A stretch of DNA of 64,000 nt from Rhinopomastus cyanomelas. Lineage: Eukaryota > Chordata > Aves > Bucerotiformes > Rhinopomastidae. The stretch is taken from contig VXBP01008587.1 of assembly GCA_013400115.1 (NCBI GenBank), positions 270,784 through 334,783 on the forward strand, in the 5' to 3' direction. Of this stretch, positions 21,871-31,588 are shown piece after piece; the stretch's first letter is position 1; each line of letters begins with the position of its first letter. Below the pieces are notes generated by a model. That model did not search any database, had not been told where the DNA came from, and worked only from the letters and a program-made list of their open reading frames with translations. A program made the position numbers and the translations under genes.

Positions 21871-24298
21871 ACCTGACTTCATGCAGTATAAATAGGCAAT
21901 GGAAGAGCTGATTTGTCCAAAAATATCTGTAGGCAGTAAAGATCAAAATACAGGAGAGAAAAGTTACCCTACAATTGAAAGTATGTAAGTATGAACTTCA
22001 TCAGAACAACCCCCCCATTTAGTAGATGTCTTGCAGAAGAGAAGAGCTGTGGCTCTGTCAGGAAATGAGCTCATGTCCACTGACTTTCATCTATACATTT
22101 GTGTATTAATTCCGCCCTCCCTCTGCTTCAGGAAACAGCCCACTCAAAGGAGGCATCAAAACCTCTTTGTAACTTTGCCAGGGCGCAGGGAGACACTTAT
22201 GATTCATAATTTCTGAGGCAGAGAGAGCAGAAAGCAAAATATAAAATCCCCAATATATTTCAGTGTGGCTGGTTCGTGGATTTGTTTTGGAAACTGGGCA
22301 GGTGTGAGCCAGTGAGGGGAGCGAAGGCTGCGGAATCCCGCGCTCGGTCACACCCATTTCTACCCTATTTACAGAAGTGTGTTGTGTTGTGTTGTTCATT
22401 CTGCAGCACACACCTACTTTTCCAATACATATCTGATTTTGCAGAACGTATCTAACGTGTATGGAGAACAGAGAATCCAGTTCCTGCACACAAAGCACGT
22501 GGACTGACGTGTCTCTCCTTCCTTTCCAGTGAGCGATGGATGGGAACGATCGTGAGGGTTGTAGAAGCACATCCATCCAAGACACACACACTGACGTCTT
22601 AGAAAATTAGCACTTTGGGTCTATTTAATTTTTCTCAGACTCTCAGGAAGCTCCATCTTCCCGCTCGCATCTGCCCTGCTAATTCATTTAATTTCCAGAC
22701 CTATCTGATCCAGTTCATCTGGGAATCACCAGAGACATCACAGCAGCTTCCCAGCCACTTGGGAATCCGATTGCTTCTTTTTCTTATGCGGGTTCACTTT
22801 GTCCTCCAAGTAAGAATTCAAACGTCAATCATTTTTTGTTCAATTTCATGGGGTAGAATCGCAAAAATGGCAACCAATCCAATTGCAAATTACTTGATGA
22901 ATCTTCTTTGAAGAGTTGCCAATAATGCTAATCATCAAATGGTTGAATTCAGCTCTGTAGAAATGCATTTGTGAAGAACAGCAATCTCTGTGACTTTGAC
23001 AAAGGAACTGCTGACTTGCCTCACTGTTTGTCTTTTGATGTGAAAGAGCAAATCGATTTATAGAGCTTTTGCTTGCAGATGTAGGATATGATTAGTATGC
23101 AGAAAGACCTTTCTACAGTGTCATTTGTTTATTTAGCTGTCTCTGCACTCAGTCCTGATTGTGTATACTTAATTAATGTATACAAAGCTAAAAGAAACAA
23201 AACCCTGGAACCATGATCATGGAACACTGTCCTACATGTCATTTATCACTACGAAACTGTTGTTTATATTTTATTGACTGGAAGAAAAAGCACACACTTA
23301 AAAAAATACTGTTCCAAAAAGTCCCTATATTTGCCAAAAGCAGTCAGTTATAATTACACCCCAAAAGTGTCAATGAAAGCTGTTCGATTCATGTAGGAGG
23401 TTCTTTTTTTTCCCAGGGTTTAAATTTTTATTCCAGGCAGTTCTTGAGTCTTTATAAAAAGTACCTGCGCTGCCTTCCTGAGGTCAAAGTACTCTGTAAA
23501 ACATCCTGAGAGACCTGAATCATCCCGTTCTTCAAGGCCTTCTGATTCTGTTGCTTGGAAATTTGAGCTGAGAAAGAGCTTAAAGAGGAAAGCAGAGACA
23601 CCAGAGACCTTCATGTCAATAATGAATGATCAATAGAAGTCACACACTAGAAAATTGACATTCGGTCAGCAATTCTGTGTTATTCATGCACATTTTGCTT
23701 TGTCTGTTCGGGTTTGTGGCGGGCAAAGCAGACACAGAAAGGCAGGAAAAGGTAGAAACCTTCAGAAATATCAAATCATGGAATCCAGGGTGACATCTAG
23801 TGACACTCAGAAGCATGAACGTGCATTAGTGACATTTACTGATCTTCCTCGTCGTATTAATTACAGCTTCCCAGAAAATTCCTTCAAAGATTGTTACTGG
23901 AGATTCTTGCAAAATGTGTTCTAAAACCCTACGAAACAATTCACAATTCAACTTACTAAGATGTTTGCTTCTGTCTGTTATAAACAGAACTTCAAGTGGA
24001 AACAGATTTTCTGCAGAAACTCTTCAGAAGTTTAATAGCACTGATGCTATGAGAACGTCAGCATGGATTTATCTTATACATCCTAAACTCATCTGCAAGA
24101 CTGTAAACTCTTCTATTCTCCAGACCAAAATCGTGACCTAACTGATCTGTTCAGGCCCTTGTCCCGTATTATTCAAGATGGCAGAGCACTGTCTTCAGGA
24201 GCAAATTGAATTTGACCTCCTGTTCTAAACTTTTTCATTGGGTTAACTGGAAGATTCTGGACACTGAATGTGCTGCAACAAAGGAAATCACTGTTGCA
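21871..24298. other. Unique non-coding DNA with an unrecognised 161-codon frame
   Basis: The minus-strand frame 22106-22591 (161 codons, several Cys near residues 30-65) is the longest non-CR1 frame in the window. I see no domain, no signal peptide and no supporting structure; a chance frame is the likeliest reading. The block 22660-22920 has an A/T-balanced look that would also fit conserved non-coding DNA. Confidence 0.35.
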
Positions 24299-25008
24299 AA
24301 GAATCATAGAATCATTAGGGTTTGGAAGGGACCTTAAAAGATCTAAACCCTCTGCCTGAGCAGGATCACTTAGATCAAGAGACACAGGAACACATCCAGG
24401 TGGGTTTTAAATGTCTCCAGAGAAGGAGACTCCACAACTCCCCTGGGCAGCCCCTTCCAGTGCTCTGTCACCCTCACTGCAAAGTTCCTTCTCATATTGA
24501 TGTGGAACCTCCTACGTTCCAGCTGACACCCACTGCCCCTCATCCTATCACTAGATGACACTGAGAAAAGCCTGGCTCCATCCTCCTGACACCCACCCTT
24601 CACATATTTATAGACATTAATGAGGTCACCCTTCAGTCTCCTCTTCTCCAAGCTCAAGAGACCCAACTCCCTCAGCCTCTCCTCATAAGGGAGGTTCTCC
24701 ACTTCCTTCATCATCCTCATTGCCCTACGCTGGACACCCTCCAGTAGCTCCGTGTCCTTCTTGAACTGAGGGTCCCAGAGCTGGACACAATGCTCCAGAT
24801 GTGGTCTCACTAGTGCAGAATACAAGGGGAGAAGAACCTCTCTTGACCTGCCAACTACCCCCTTTCTGACCTGTTGGCCCTGTTGGTCACAAGAGCACAC
24901 TGCTGGCTCACAGTCAACCAGGACCCCCAGGTCCCTTTCTCCTTCACTACTCTCCAACAGGTTAGTCCCCAAGAATAACCTGTTCTCAAACCTGTCTCCA
25001 TCAAATAG
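24299..25008 (-). mobile_element. CR1 LINE, 3' about 710 bp, longest copy in the window
   Basis: Minus-strand, 5'-truncated CR1 that includes the octamer tail, the 3' UTR and about 600 bp of ORF2. A 200-codon frame (24370-24972) is open. It has LESSEGERDLGVLVD near the start, then a garbled stretch, then SREVLLPLYSALVRPHLEHC, YEERLRELGLLSLEKRRLKG, and the terminal FKTHLDVFLC. A neighbouring frame carries SQQCALVTNRANR, so two compensating small indels put about 15 residues out of frame. A roughly 25-bp segment present in the 10457 copy is missing after that point. No RT active site is included. Confidence 0.94.
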
Positions 25009-25504
25009 AAACTGACGCAGCCAACAATCCCTTTGATTTCTATGTTATGACTAAGCAAGAGCAATTTATGTTATTAAAAGAAGAAAGAGACTGAACTGCA
25101 AAGAGTGTGGAATAATAAAGTACTGTAAGGAACCACACAGACTTCTCCAAATATACCTTTTAAATAATATAAATTCATCTTGAGGAGTCAGTTACAAACG
25201 ACGTTGTTACTGTGCTTCATTAAATAGGAAAGTGCAAAAAGCACTGCCTGTGACTGAAGCTCTTTTGTGAGTTGTGAGGCTAATGGATGATTATGGAAGT
25301 TATTTAAATAAAATTTTCTAGTGTAAAACATCTCTTTGCTCATTTTTCAACTTCAATGTGCAAGAAATGAATGCAGTTTTCAGCTTTTCACTGAAATCAG
25401 TAAAGCACAGTGAGGAGGAAAGGGAAGATAATGCATAGGAGACTGATTCAGCCTCCATGTCAGCAACTTTAAAAACAAACAAATCCATAAATAGGAGAGA
25501 AAAA
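25009..25504. other. Unique non-coding DNA
   Basis: No repeat or gene recognised. It separates the 3' CR1 copy on the left from the RT-domain fragment on the right; the two could be parts of one broken element, but nothing joins them. Confidence 0.45.
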
Positions 25505-25842
25505 ACTCATTCCCATAGAAGGAGAGCAGGTTAGTCAAGCAAGACCTGCCTTTCATAAAGCAGCTGATCGTCTGATTGTCCTGTAGGTGCTGGTGATGGC
25601 GCTCAAAACTACCTGCTCCATCAGCTTCCTGGGTACCAAGGTCAGACTGCCAGGCTTGTCGTTCCTGGGATTCTCTTTCCAACCCTTGTTTTTGATGAGC
25701 ATCACATTCACTAGCCTCTGGTCAACTGGGACGTCCCTGGTTATCCAACACCACTGATAAATGATGGGAAGTGCCTTGGTGAGTACTTCCACCAGCTACC
25801 TCAGTGTGCTTGGCTGGATTCTATACCACCCCATAGGCTTGG
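25505..25842 (-). mobile_element. CR1 ORF2 reverse-transcriptase fragment
   Basis: Reverse-strand translation gives residues typical of the RT fingers/palm of CR1 ORF2: LTKALPIIYQWCW, RDVPVDQRLVNVMLI, RKLMEQVVLSAIT, and in the next frame MKGRSCLTNLLSFYGNEF. A frameshift lies between the two parts. The fragment has neither the 3' end nor the catalytic YADD-like box. It is an internal piece, which is unusual for a LINE insertion, so deletion or divergence probably removed the rest. Confidence 0.85.
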
Positions 25843-26251
25843 GAGTTCCTTCTAAGTGGAGTAGTAGGTTCACTAACCATTTTGTCTTGGGTTATGAGGG
25901 CTTTGTGATGCTCCTCTGAGAAATCTAAGCTCTGGGATGTGTGTGGCAGCAGTCACAGTGACAATTGGATCACTCCTTGAAATCTGAGACCCTCAGAAGG
26001 TGCTCCTTTAATTAAATAGAGTTATTTCAGTTTGTCACGCCTTGCACTTTCTCTGGAGGTGCTGGTGCATTATTTTCCTGAGAATGATGACCTCATTAAA
26101 TAGGTTTTGGCACAGGCTCGGCTCACGAAAGCTGCACTTACTTCACTTAGGAAAGACCTTTGTAATTCTGTCATAACTGCAGGACAAAAACTCTTTCTCA
26201 ATGCACTCAACAGGAAGTATCAGCTCCGGGCACCTACATTGGTTTTTAGAT
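25843..26251. other. Unique non-coding DNA
   Basis: Nothing recognisable was seen before the purine-rich repeat. Confidence 0.5.
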
Positions 26252-26386
26252 GAGGGAGAGGGAGAGGGAGAGGGAGAGGGAGAGNNNNNNNNNNNNNNNN
26301 NNNNNNNNNNNNNNNNNNNNNNNNNNNNNNNNNNNNNNNNNNNAGGAGAGGAGAGGAGAGGAGAGGAGAGGAGAGGAGAGGAGAGG
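26252..26386. repeat. GA-rich microsatellite with assembly gap
   Basis: Left side is (GGGAGA)n at 26252-26284. A run of 59 N fills 26285-26343. Right side is (GGAGA)n at 26344-26386. The unit length changes from 6 to 5 across the gap, so the missing part includes the transition and its true length is unknown. Apparent protein frames here are artefacts. Confidence 0.95.
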
Positions 26387-27234
26387 GTGAGCATGCAAAG
26401 TAGGAATAGTCCTGTATCCTGTCAAGGTCACAGGATGAACCACAAGTGGATGGTGAGATATAACACACATTCCAAAAAGTGGTGAGAGTCTGAACATACC
26501 CATTGCTTTCTGTAAGAGACTTGATAAGGATTTCCCAAAACTCATGTGGTGTCCAAACAAATAATTTATAGGCATCTAATGCTTTCAGAGGCGAGAGCTT
26601 TAGTGCTGTGCTTCAGTCAGTCAGATGGGGCTAGGTACCTATAAAGTACAGCAGCATCCTTCGTGAGAATCATGCAGAATATGCCCAGATGTCTCCTTGA
26701 CCATCCTCTAAACTAGCTTTTATCTTTCTATATTCAAGCACCTTAGTCTTTCAGAAACAGTGAGCCTCCATAAACTGAAAAAAAAAGAGCATCAAATACT
26801 CAGCTATCTGCAAAATACGTTCAAATATTTATAGTCTTAATGACATGTAAGGAGGCTCTTTTGAAAGGTTGTCCAAATTATCAAACAGACAGTATAAATA
26901 CAAGTATCTTCCTTTTGCACACACTCAGGAAAAGAAATTTTAAAGCATAAATATGCAAACAAAAAATTCAGTTGGAGAAACACAGGTGCTTAAATACAGG
27001 TTTCTAGTGCCAGCGATGTCTAAATTAGAGAGAAGAGGCAGTGATGGACACTTGACTGTGGCAGTGGAAAAGATACCATCCTGTACATGACAAAGGACTT
27101 TGCTCTTCCAGACCTGCAAAGGGTAAAGTAGACCTGTAACAAGAGACCTGCAGGACATCTCCTGTCCATCACCTTACAGCTGACAATTCAGAAAATCAAA
27201 TCAGAAATGTTCTGCCTAAACATTCTATTAGTAC
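26387..27234. other. Unique non-coding DNA
   Basis: No repeat, exon or RNA gene is recognised. Confidence 0.5.
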
Positions 27235-27320
27235 TAGGTGGTCCTGCTGTGGCAGGGGGATTGGACTGGATGATCTTTTGAGGTCCCTTCCAATCCCTGA
27301 TGATGCTGTGATTCTATGAC
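27235..27320 (+). mobile_element. CR1 tail-only copy
   Basis: Starts at TAGGTGGTCCTGCTGTGGCA, immediately upstream of the hairpin, and ends with octamers near TGCTGTGATTCTATGAC. Confidence 0.92.
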
Positions 27321-28690
27321 TATATGGGATAGTCTAGGCCCCAAAGGAGAGACAAGGATGATGACTTCAGGAAAGCCATTGTGTGGTGTAATGGTGCCCT
27401 CACTCCTTAGACTATATTACTGCTCATTTCATCTTCTAAATGTATATAATTGCATTTTAAGATGCATCTTAGAAGCAGCTTAGTGTAATTGCTGTGATCT
27501 TGCTTAATAATGCCTTGAGAAACGAAATAAGAGATCCAAATAAAATATCCCTCCTTAAAGTACAAGTCAAAGACTATTCACATGGAAGATTAAAAAATAA
27601 TCAGATTTTGCATTCCACCCTTTCAACAATGCAGCTACGCTTCCAAATATGCTTTGTTGTTTTCTTTTAATTCATGAAAATTAATCTTATAGATGTAGAT
27701 GCCAGATTTGCATTAATTAAAACTCCACTGTAGAAGCCAAGCTTAATTGCAATCAAATTTGCTTAATTATGCATGACGAGAGATTCCCAATTGAGAAAGA
27801 TTTTAGTGAGGATTTTTGTTTTTTATACTGACAAAATAAATTGAAATTGTCATTTTTTGTGTTTTATGTAACACTTGTAAATAATTTGTGGAGCACCTTA
27901 AGTCTTCTATGTAAAGCAATGTTATTGCTTAAGTAATTATAACAATCTGCATTTTTCATTGTTAATTGTGGGTGTCAGCCTCATTAATTTTAATTTACAG
28001 CCTGTAATGAAATTAAGAAAATTTTGTGCTGATCTGCTGAAACTTGTCTTATAGAAAGTTACTTAATAAAACTGAACTTTGGAAAAGTGAGGGATTTATC
28101 CTCGCGTCGTCGCGGCAAGTAACAAACGCTCACTCTTTTCTCACAAGTTTTGCTTCTAATTTTAAATCAATATCTAGTACAGCAATTTGTGTCAGAAAGT
28201 TTGAGTAAGTTCAGTCTGCAAATTTTTCACTTCCAAGAGTAATTACACAGGGTGCAGACGTAATGTGTAGTTTTGTTGCCAACAGATAATCTGTCACTGC
28301 ACTCAAAAGCTTTGTTGTAACTCTGCTCTGTTGTTCATATACTTTTGTTCTGTCTTGATGAGCCAGAGGACTTAGCTCGATGTCCTGAATGTTTTGAAAG
28401 GCAAATATTCATGACTTGGACAAAATGCTTTGGCACAAAACAGCCCATCTCCAAAACCTGTAAACACAACTGTGCAAAGGGAAGCAAGAAGCTGGGTGTA
28501 TTTCCCTAAAGCCACAGGAAAATAAAGAAAACAAAGAACCCTCGTGTGCTCTGTGAGCTGACAGTGCAGCGTCCTATAAACTGCTGCTACCAGGACCGGA
28601 GAACGATCTGCTGTGCTGCAGCTTTGGTCCTTCCAGTAACGCGTGTGGAGATGAGTGTGGCTTCTTCTATGGCCCTACTGTGTCTTTAAG
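27321..28690. other. CR1-free AT-rich block
   Basis: About 1.4 kb without a young CR1. It includes the homeodomain/POU-like motif cluster listed separately and a small CpG-rich spot (CTCGCGTCGTCGCGGCAAG) at 28101-28119. No exon is recognised. Confidence 0.4.
27640..28110. promoter_or_regulatory. Candidate conserved non-coding/regulatory element
   Basis: Contains an octamer-type POU site ATTTGCAT at 27706-27713 running into TTAATTAA, then AAATTTGCTTAATTATGCAT at 27756-27775 and several other TTAATT words. Such clusters are typical of developmental enhancers bound by homeodomain and POU proteins, but AT-rich DNA yields them by chance. No conservation data are available; this is an inference. 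Confidence 0.25.
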
Positions 28691-28772
28691 ACACAGAATC
28701 ACAGAATCACTCTGGTTGGAAAAGACCCCTGGGGTCATCAAGTCCAACCATTTACCCTACCTTACATGTTCA
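28691..28772 (-). mobile_element. CR1 tail (old type)
   Basis: ACAGAATCACTCTGGTTGGA, then AAAGACCCCTGGGGTCATCA and CAAGTCCAACC form the reverse-strand end of an old CR1 family, the same as at 34129. It is followed at once by a young-tail array. Confidence 0.85.
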
Positions 28773-29033
28773 CAGCATCACAGGGATTGGAGGGGACCTC
28801 AAAAGATCATAGAATCATTAGGGATTGGAAGGGACCTTGAAAGATCATAGAATCATTAGGGATTGGAAGGGACCTTGAAAGATCATAGAATCATAGCATC
28901 ATAAGGGATTGGAAGGGACCTTGAAAGATCATAGAATCATAGAATCATTAGGGATTGGAAGGGACCTCAGATCATCCACTCCAACCCCCCTGCCACAGCA
29001 GGATCACCCAGACCAAGTCGCCCAGGAACACAT
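28773..29033 (-). mobile_element. Tandem array of five CR1 3' ends
   Basis: GGGATTGG starts at 28783, 28821, 28859, 28905 and 28951, giving periods of 38, 38, 46 and 46 bp. Each unit is the terminal block (GGGATTGGAAGGGACC to AAAGATCAT) plus one or two octamers. Only the last unit continues into the hairpin and further (GATCACCCAGACCAAGTCG) to about 29033. See the finding for interpretation. Confidence 0.93.
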
Positions 29034-29310
29034 TTTTAATATTCACAGACTTCTGCTTCTGAAACTTCAGCCCTTCAAACTTTATCCTTCTCGTCCTCGG
29101 TTCTGCTGAGTTTGCATCATTGTCCCAGCCATGCAAGAAAACAGAAAGATACGCCTTAATTAGGCTGCAGCTTTGTTAAATTAATTCATCTTGGGACTAT
29201 CCAGCAGCAATTTTAGCAATACAGGTCATAAATTGTTAGTTAATTATTTTCACGTGTAGGAGGGCTGCCATTAGCTTTCATTTCCTATGGCAGCAGGTCC
29301 CTGGCCTTCA

Positions 29311-29635
29311 ATGGGTGATCCAACACCTTTGTAATCGTTAGGATGGTTAGGAAGGATGGGTTCTCTTCTTGCCACACTAGTCTTTGAAATGTCTATGGGT
29401 GATCCAACACCATTTTCAATCGATGGTTAGGAAGGATGGGCTCTCTTCCTGCCACACTAGTCTTTGAAATGTCTATGGGTGATCCAACACCATTTTCAAT
29501 CGATGGTTAGGAAGGATGGGCTCTCTTCCTGCCACACTAGTCTTTGAAATGTCTATGGGTGATCCAACACCATTTTCAATCGATGGTTAGGAAGGATGGG
29601 CTCTCTTCCTGCCACACTAGTCTTTGAAATGTCTA
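29311..29635. repeat. 80-bp minisatellite, four units
   Basis: Units begin at ATGGGTGATCCAACACC at 29311, 29395, 29475 and 29555. The first is 84 bp and diverged (TTTGTAATCGTTAGGATGG); the next three are 80 bp and appear identical. Each contains GATGGTTAGGAAGGATGGGC. A recently expanded array with no visible gene. Confidence 0.95.
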
Positions 29636-30099
29636 CTTCCAGTACTCACCCACCTTCTAGAAGGATTTCTGTTTTGTCCTTTTCTAATACTTCTTTACCA
29701 AAGAAGCAGTTTCATTTGTCCTGGACCTGTAAATAAAGGTGTTAACAACTTCTGTAACAGTTCTGCTGGTGCTTAAGCACATTTTACTGTGCTTTTTCTC
29801 TGCGTTACAGGTAGGAGGTCATTAATGACTGTGAACAACAGTCATTGCTCTGTGATACAATATATCTGTATACGTTATATATGTACATATATTATATATG
29901 TAATATATATGCATATGTATTGTATGATATATCTGTAATAACATATTTTGCAAATAACAGGATAAAAATAATAGAGCAAAGAGGAAAAGAAAATGAAAGA
30001 GAAAGAACAAAAATTTAAAACAAAAGGTTAAAAGAGAGAATTAAAAAAAAAAAACCTGTTTGGAAAGGAAGGACTCTGGCATCTTATTTAATTGTCTGT
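29636..30099. other. Unique non-coding DNA with AT-rich patch
   Basis: 29862-29945 is a TA-rich imperfect microsatellite and 30030-30055 is A-rich. Otherwise unremarkable. Confidence 0.5.
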
Positions 30100-30560
30100 G
30101 GCTATGCAGGACAAAGAGGAGAGATCTATTTCAAAACTGTGACTTAATGACAGGCGGGTGCGTAATGCTCTGCCTGAAGACCCAGACAACATCGTTAAGA
30201 GCGAGACAAGTAAATTGTAGGTAAGAAGTAAAATAAATGTTTCCACAACTCTGACATAACTGTAAAAGTTAAAAGGCTACTGATAAATTGGAGACAAATG
30301 ACTATTGTTCTGACAAAGCACGGAATCTTAATTCATTTTTGGCTAACAGTATTGCCAGCCCTTGCAATGCTATTATTAGCCTCGTGATATTTGATGCTTC
30401 TCTTAAAGACCGAGCTCCAAGATTTACACTAATTAGGAGGCTATTAACTTTGATAAAACATATCATGTTGCCAGTCCTGATACCTAAGCAGAAAACAAAA
30501 AATAAGAGCATTTCCCAAAAGTGTGAAAGATAGAAGCCAAGCAAGAAAAACTCCAAGCAG
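30100..30560. promoter_or_regulatory. Candidate conserved non-coding segment
   Basis: Repeat-free, with CpGs uncommon elsewhere in the window (CAGGCGGGTGCGTAATGC, ATCGTTAAGAGCGAG) and a palindromic homeodomain-type site CTAATTAG at 30429-30436. The texture suggests selective constraint. No direct proof; the open frames on both strands (81 and 109 codons) have no domain. Confidence 0.22.
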
Positions 30561-30754
30561 GTTATTATTAAAAAACCCAGCCTATGAATTCTAGAAGCCT
30601 TACTCATGATTTTCTGAATGTTTGGAAACACTATGTGAAGTACAATTAAGATTTATTAGGGATACAGAAACAGCACAACTGAGAAAAACCTTCTGCACTG
30701 GAAAAGTAGAGCTTGCTTTTGACAAAAATAGGTGAAATTTGAAAAGACTTCAGT

Positions 30755-31188
30755 TTGCAATGGAAAAAATCAACTAAACAGAAAACAGTGCCACATTTGA
30801 GGAATCACAATATATGGCAAGGGGAAAACCAGCAAGCTTTCTGCAACAGAAAATTATGTATCTTCAGTGTGTTAGAAGGTTTGGAAAATATTACCAAGAC
30901 AGTAGATGAACATGACCCAGCGGACATAATTTACTCAGATTTCAAAAAGCTTTAGAAAACGTCCCTCATAAAAGAATATTAAAGGTCATAAATAACAATG
31001 AAGTAAGGAGCAAAGGCTTGTCATGGATTAAAAAGTGATTAAATGACAGGAAATAAATAGTTATAACCTCAAAGAAGAGATATATTAATAATAGAGTGCT
31101 GGAGAGGTCAGTACTACAATCGAGTTGTTTCATATAGTTTTTTAATAATTTGGAATAAGAGGATTGCAAGACAGCAGAGTTTGCTGAT
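30755..31188 (+). mobile_element. Ancient LINE reverse-transcriptase fragment (decayed)
   Basis: Translation shows GENQQAFCNRKLCIF, then ENITKTVDEHDPADIIYSDF, which corresponds to the RT stretch leading to motif A with its catalytic Asp (codon near 30938). Stops follow, but the next 200 bp still read like RT (SLIKEY, ITMK, GAKACHG, GLKSD, IIWNKRIARQQ) and end in EFAD, the start of the F/YADD box, at 31188. There a CR1 octamer array interrupts it. It is much more decayed than the CR1 pieces and looks like a CR1/L2/L3-clade element older than the others. Family assignment is open. Confidence 0.72.
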
Positions 31189-31411
31189 CACAGAATCATA
31201 GAATCATGGGGTCATAGAGTCATAGGGTCATAGAGTCATAGTCATAGAGTCATAGGGTCATAGAGTCATAGAGTCACAGAGTCATAGAGTCATAGGGTCA
31301 TAGAATCACAAAATCATAGACTCATAGAGTCATAGTCATAGAGTCATAGGGTCATAGAGTCATAGAGTCATAGTCATAGAGGCATAGAGTCATAGAATTA
31401 TAGACTCACAG
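31189..31411 (-). repeat. Expanded CR1 octamer array
   Basis: About 28 units of the 8-bp CR1 terminal repeat, mostly TCATAGAG and TCATAGGG, with register slips (GTCATAGTCATAG) near 31237, 31331 and 31369. Most CR1 copies here have one to six octamers. It leads into the minus CR1 tail at 31412. Confidence 0.92.
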
Positions 31412-31495
31412 ACTCATAGAATCATTAGGAATTGGAAGGGACCTCACAAGATCGTCCAACCCAATCCCCCTGCCACAGCAGGTTCACCCAGACCT
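31412..31495 (-). mobile_element. CR1 tail-only copy
   Basis: The tail downstream of the octamer array: TCATTAGGAATTGGAAGGG to CAGGTTCACCCAGACC, truncated just past the hairpin. It abuts a plus tail 5' end to 5' end. Confidence 0.92.
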
Positions 31496-31588
31496 AGACT
31501 TGATCTAGGGGATCCTGCTGTGGCAGGGGGATTGGACTAGATGGTCTTTCGAGGTCCCTTCCCATCCCTAACGTTCTGTGGTTCTGTG
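31496..31588 (+). mobile_element. CR1 tail-only copy
   Basis: TAGACTTGATCTAGGGGATC then hairpin, tail and octamers. With the preceding minus copy it forms a nearly perfect inverted repeat with no spacer. Confidence 0.92.

Noticed and set aside
22106..22591. 161-codon open frame on the minus strand
   Set aside because: Longest non-CR1 frame, but no recognisable domain, no splice or promoter context and composition like its surroundings; chance is the simplest reading.
26143..26575. Repetitive Ser/Pro/Leu frames around the N gap
   Set aside because: Artefacts of the GA microsatellite and of Ns translated as X.
31189..31411. CRISPR-like array of short repeats
   Set aside because: Units are contiguous 8-mers without unique spacers and grade into a CR1 tail.
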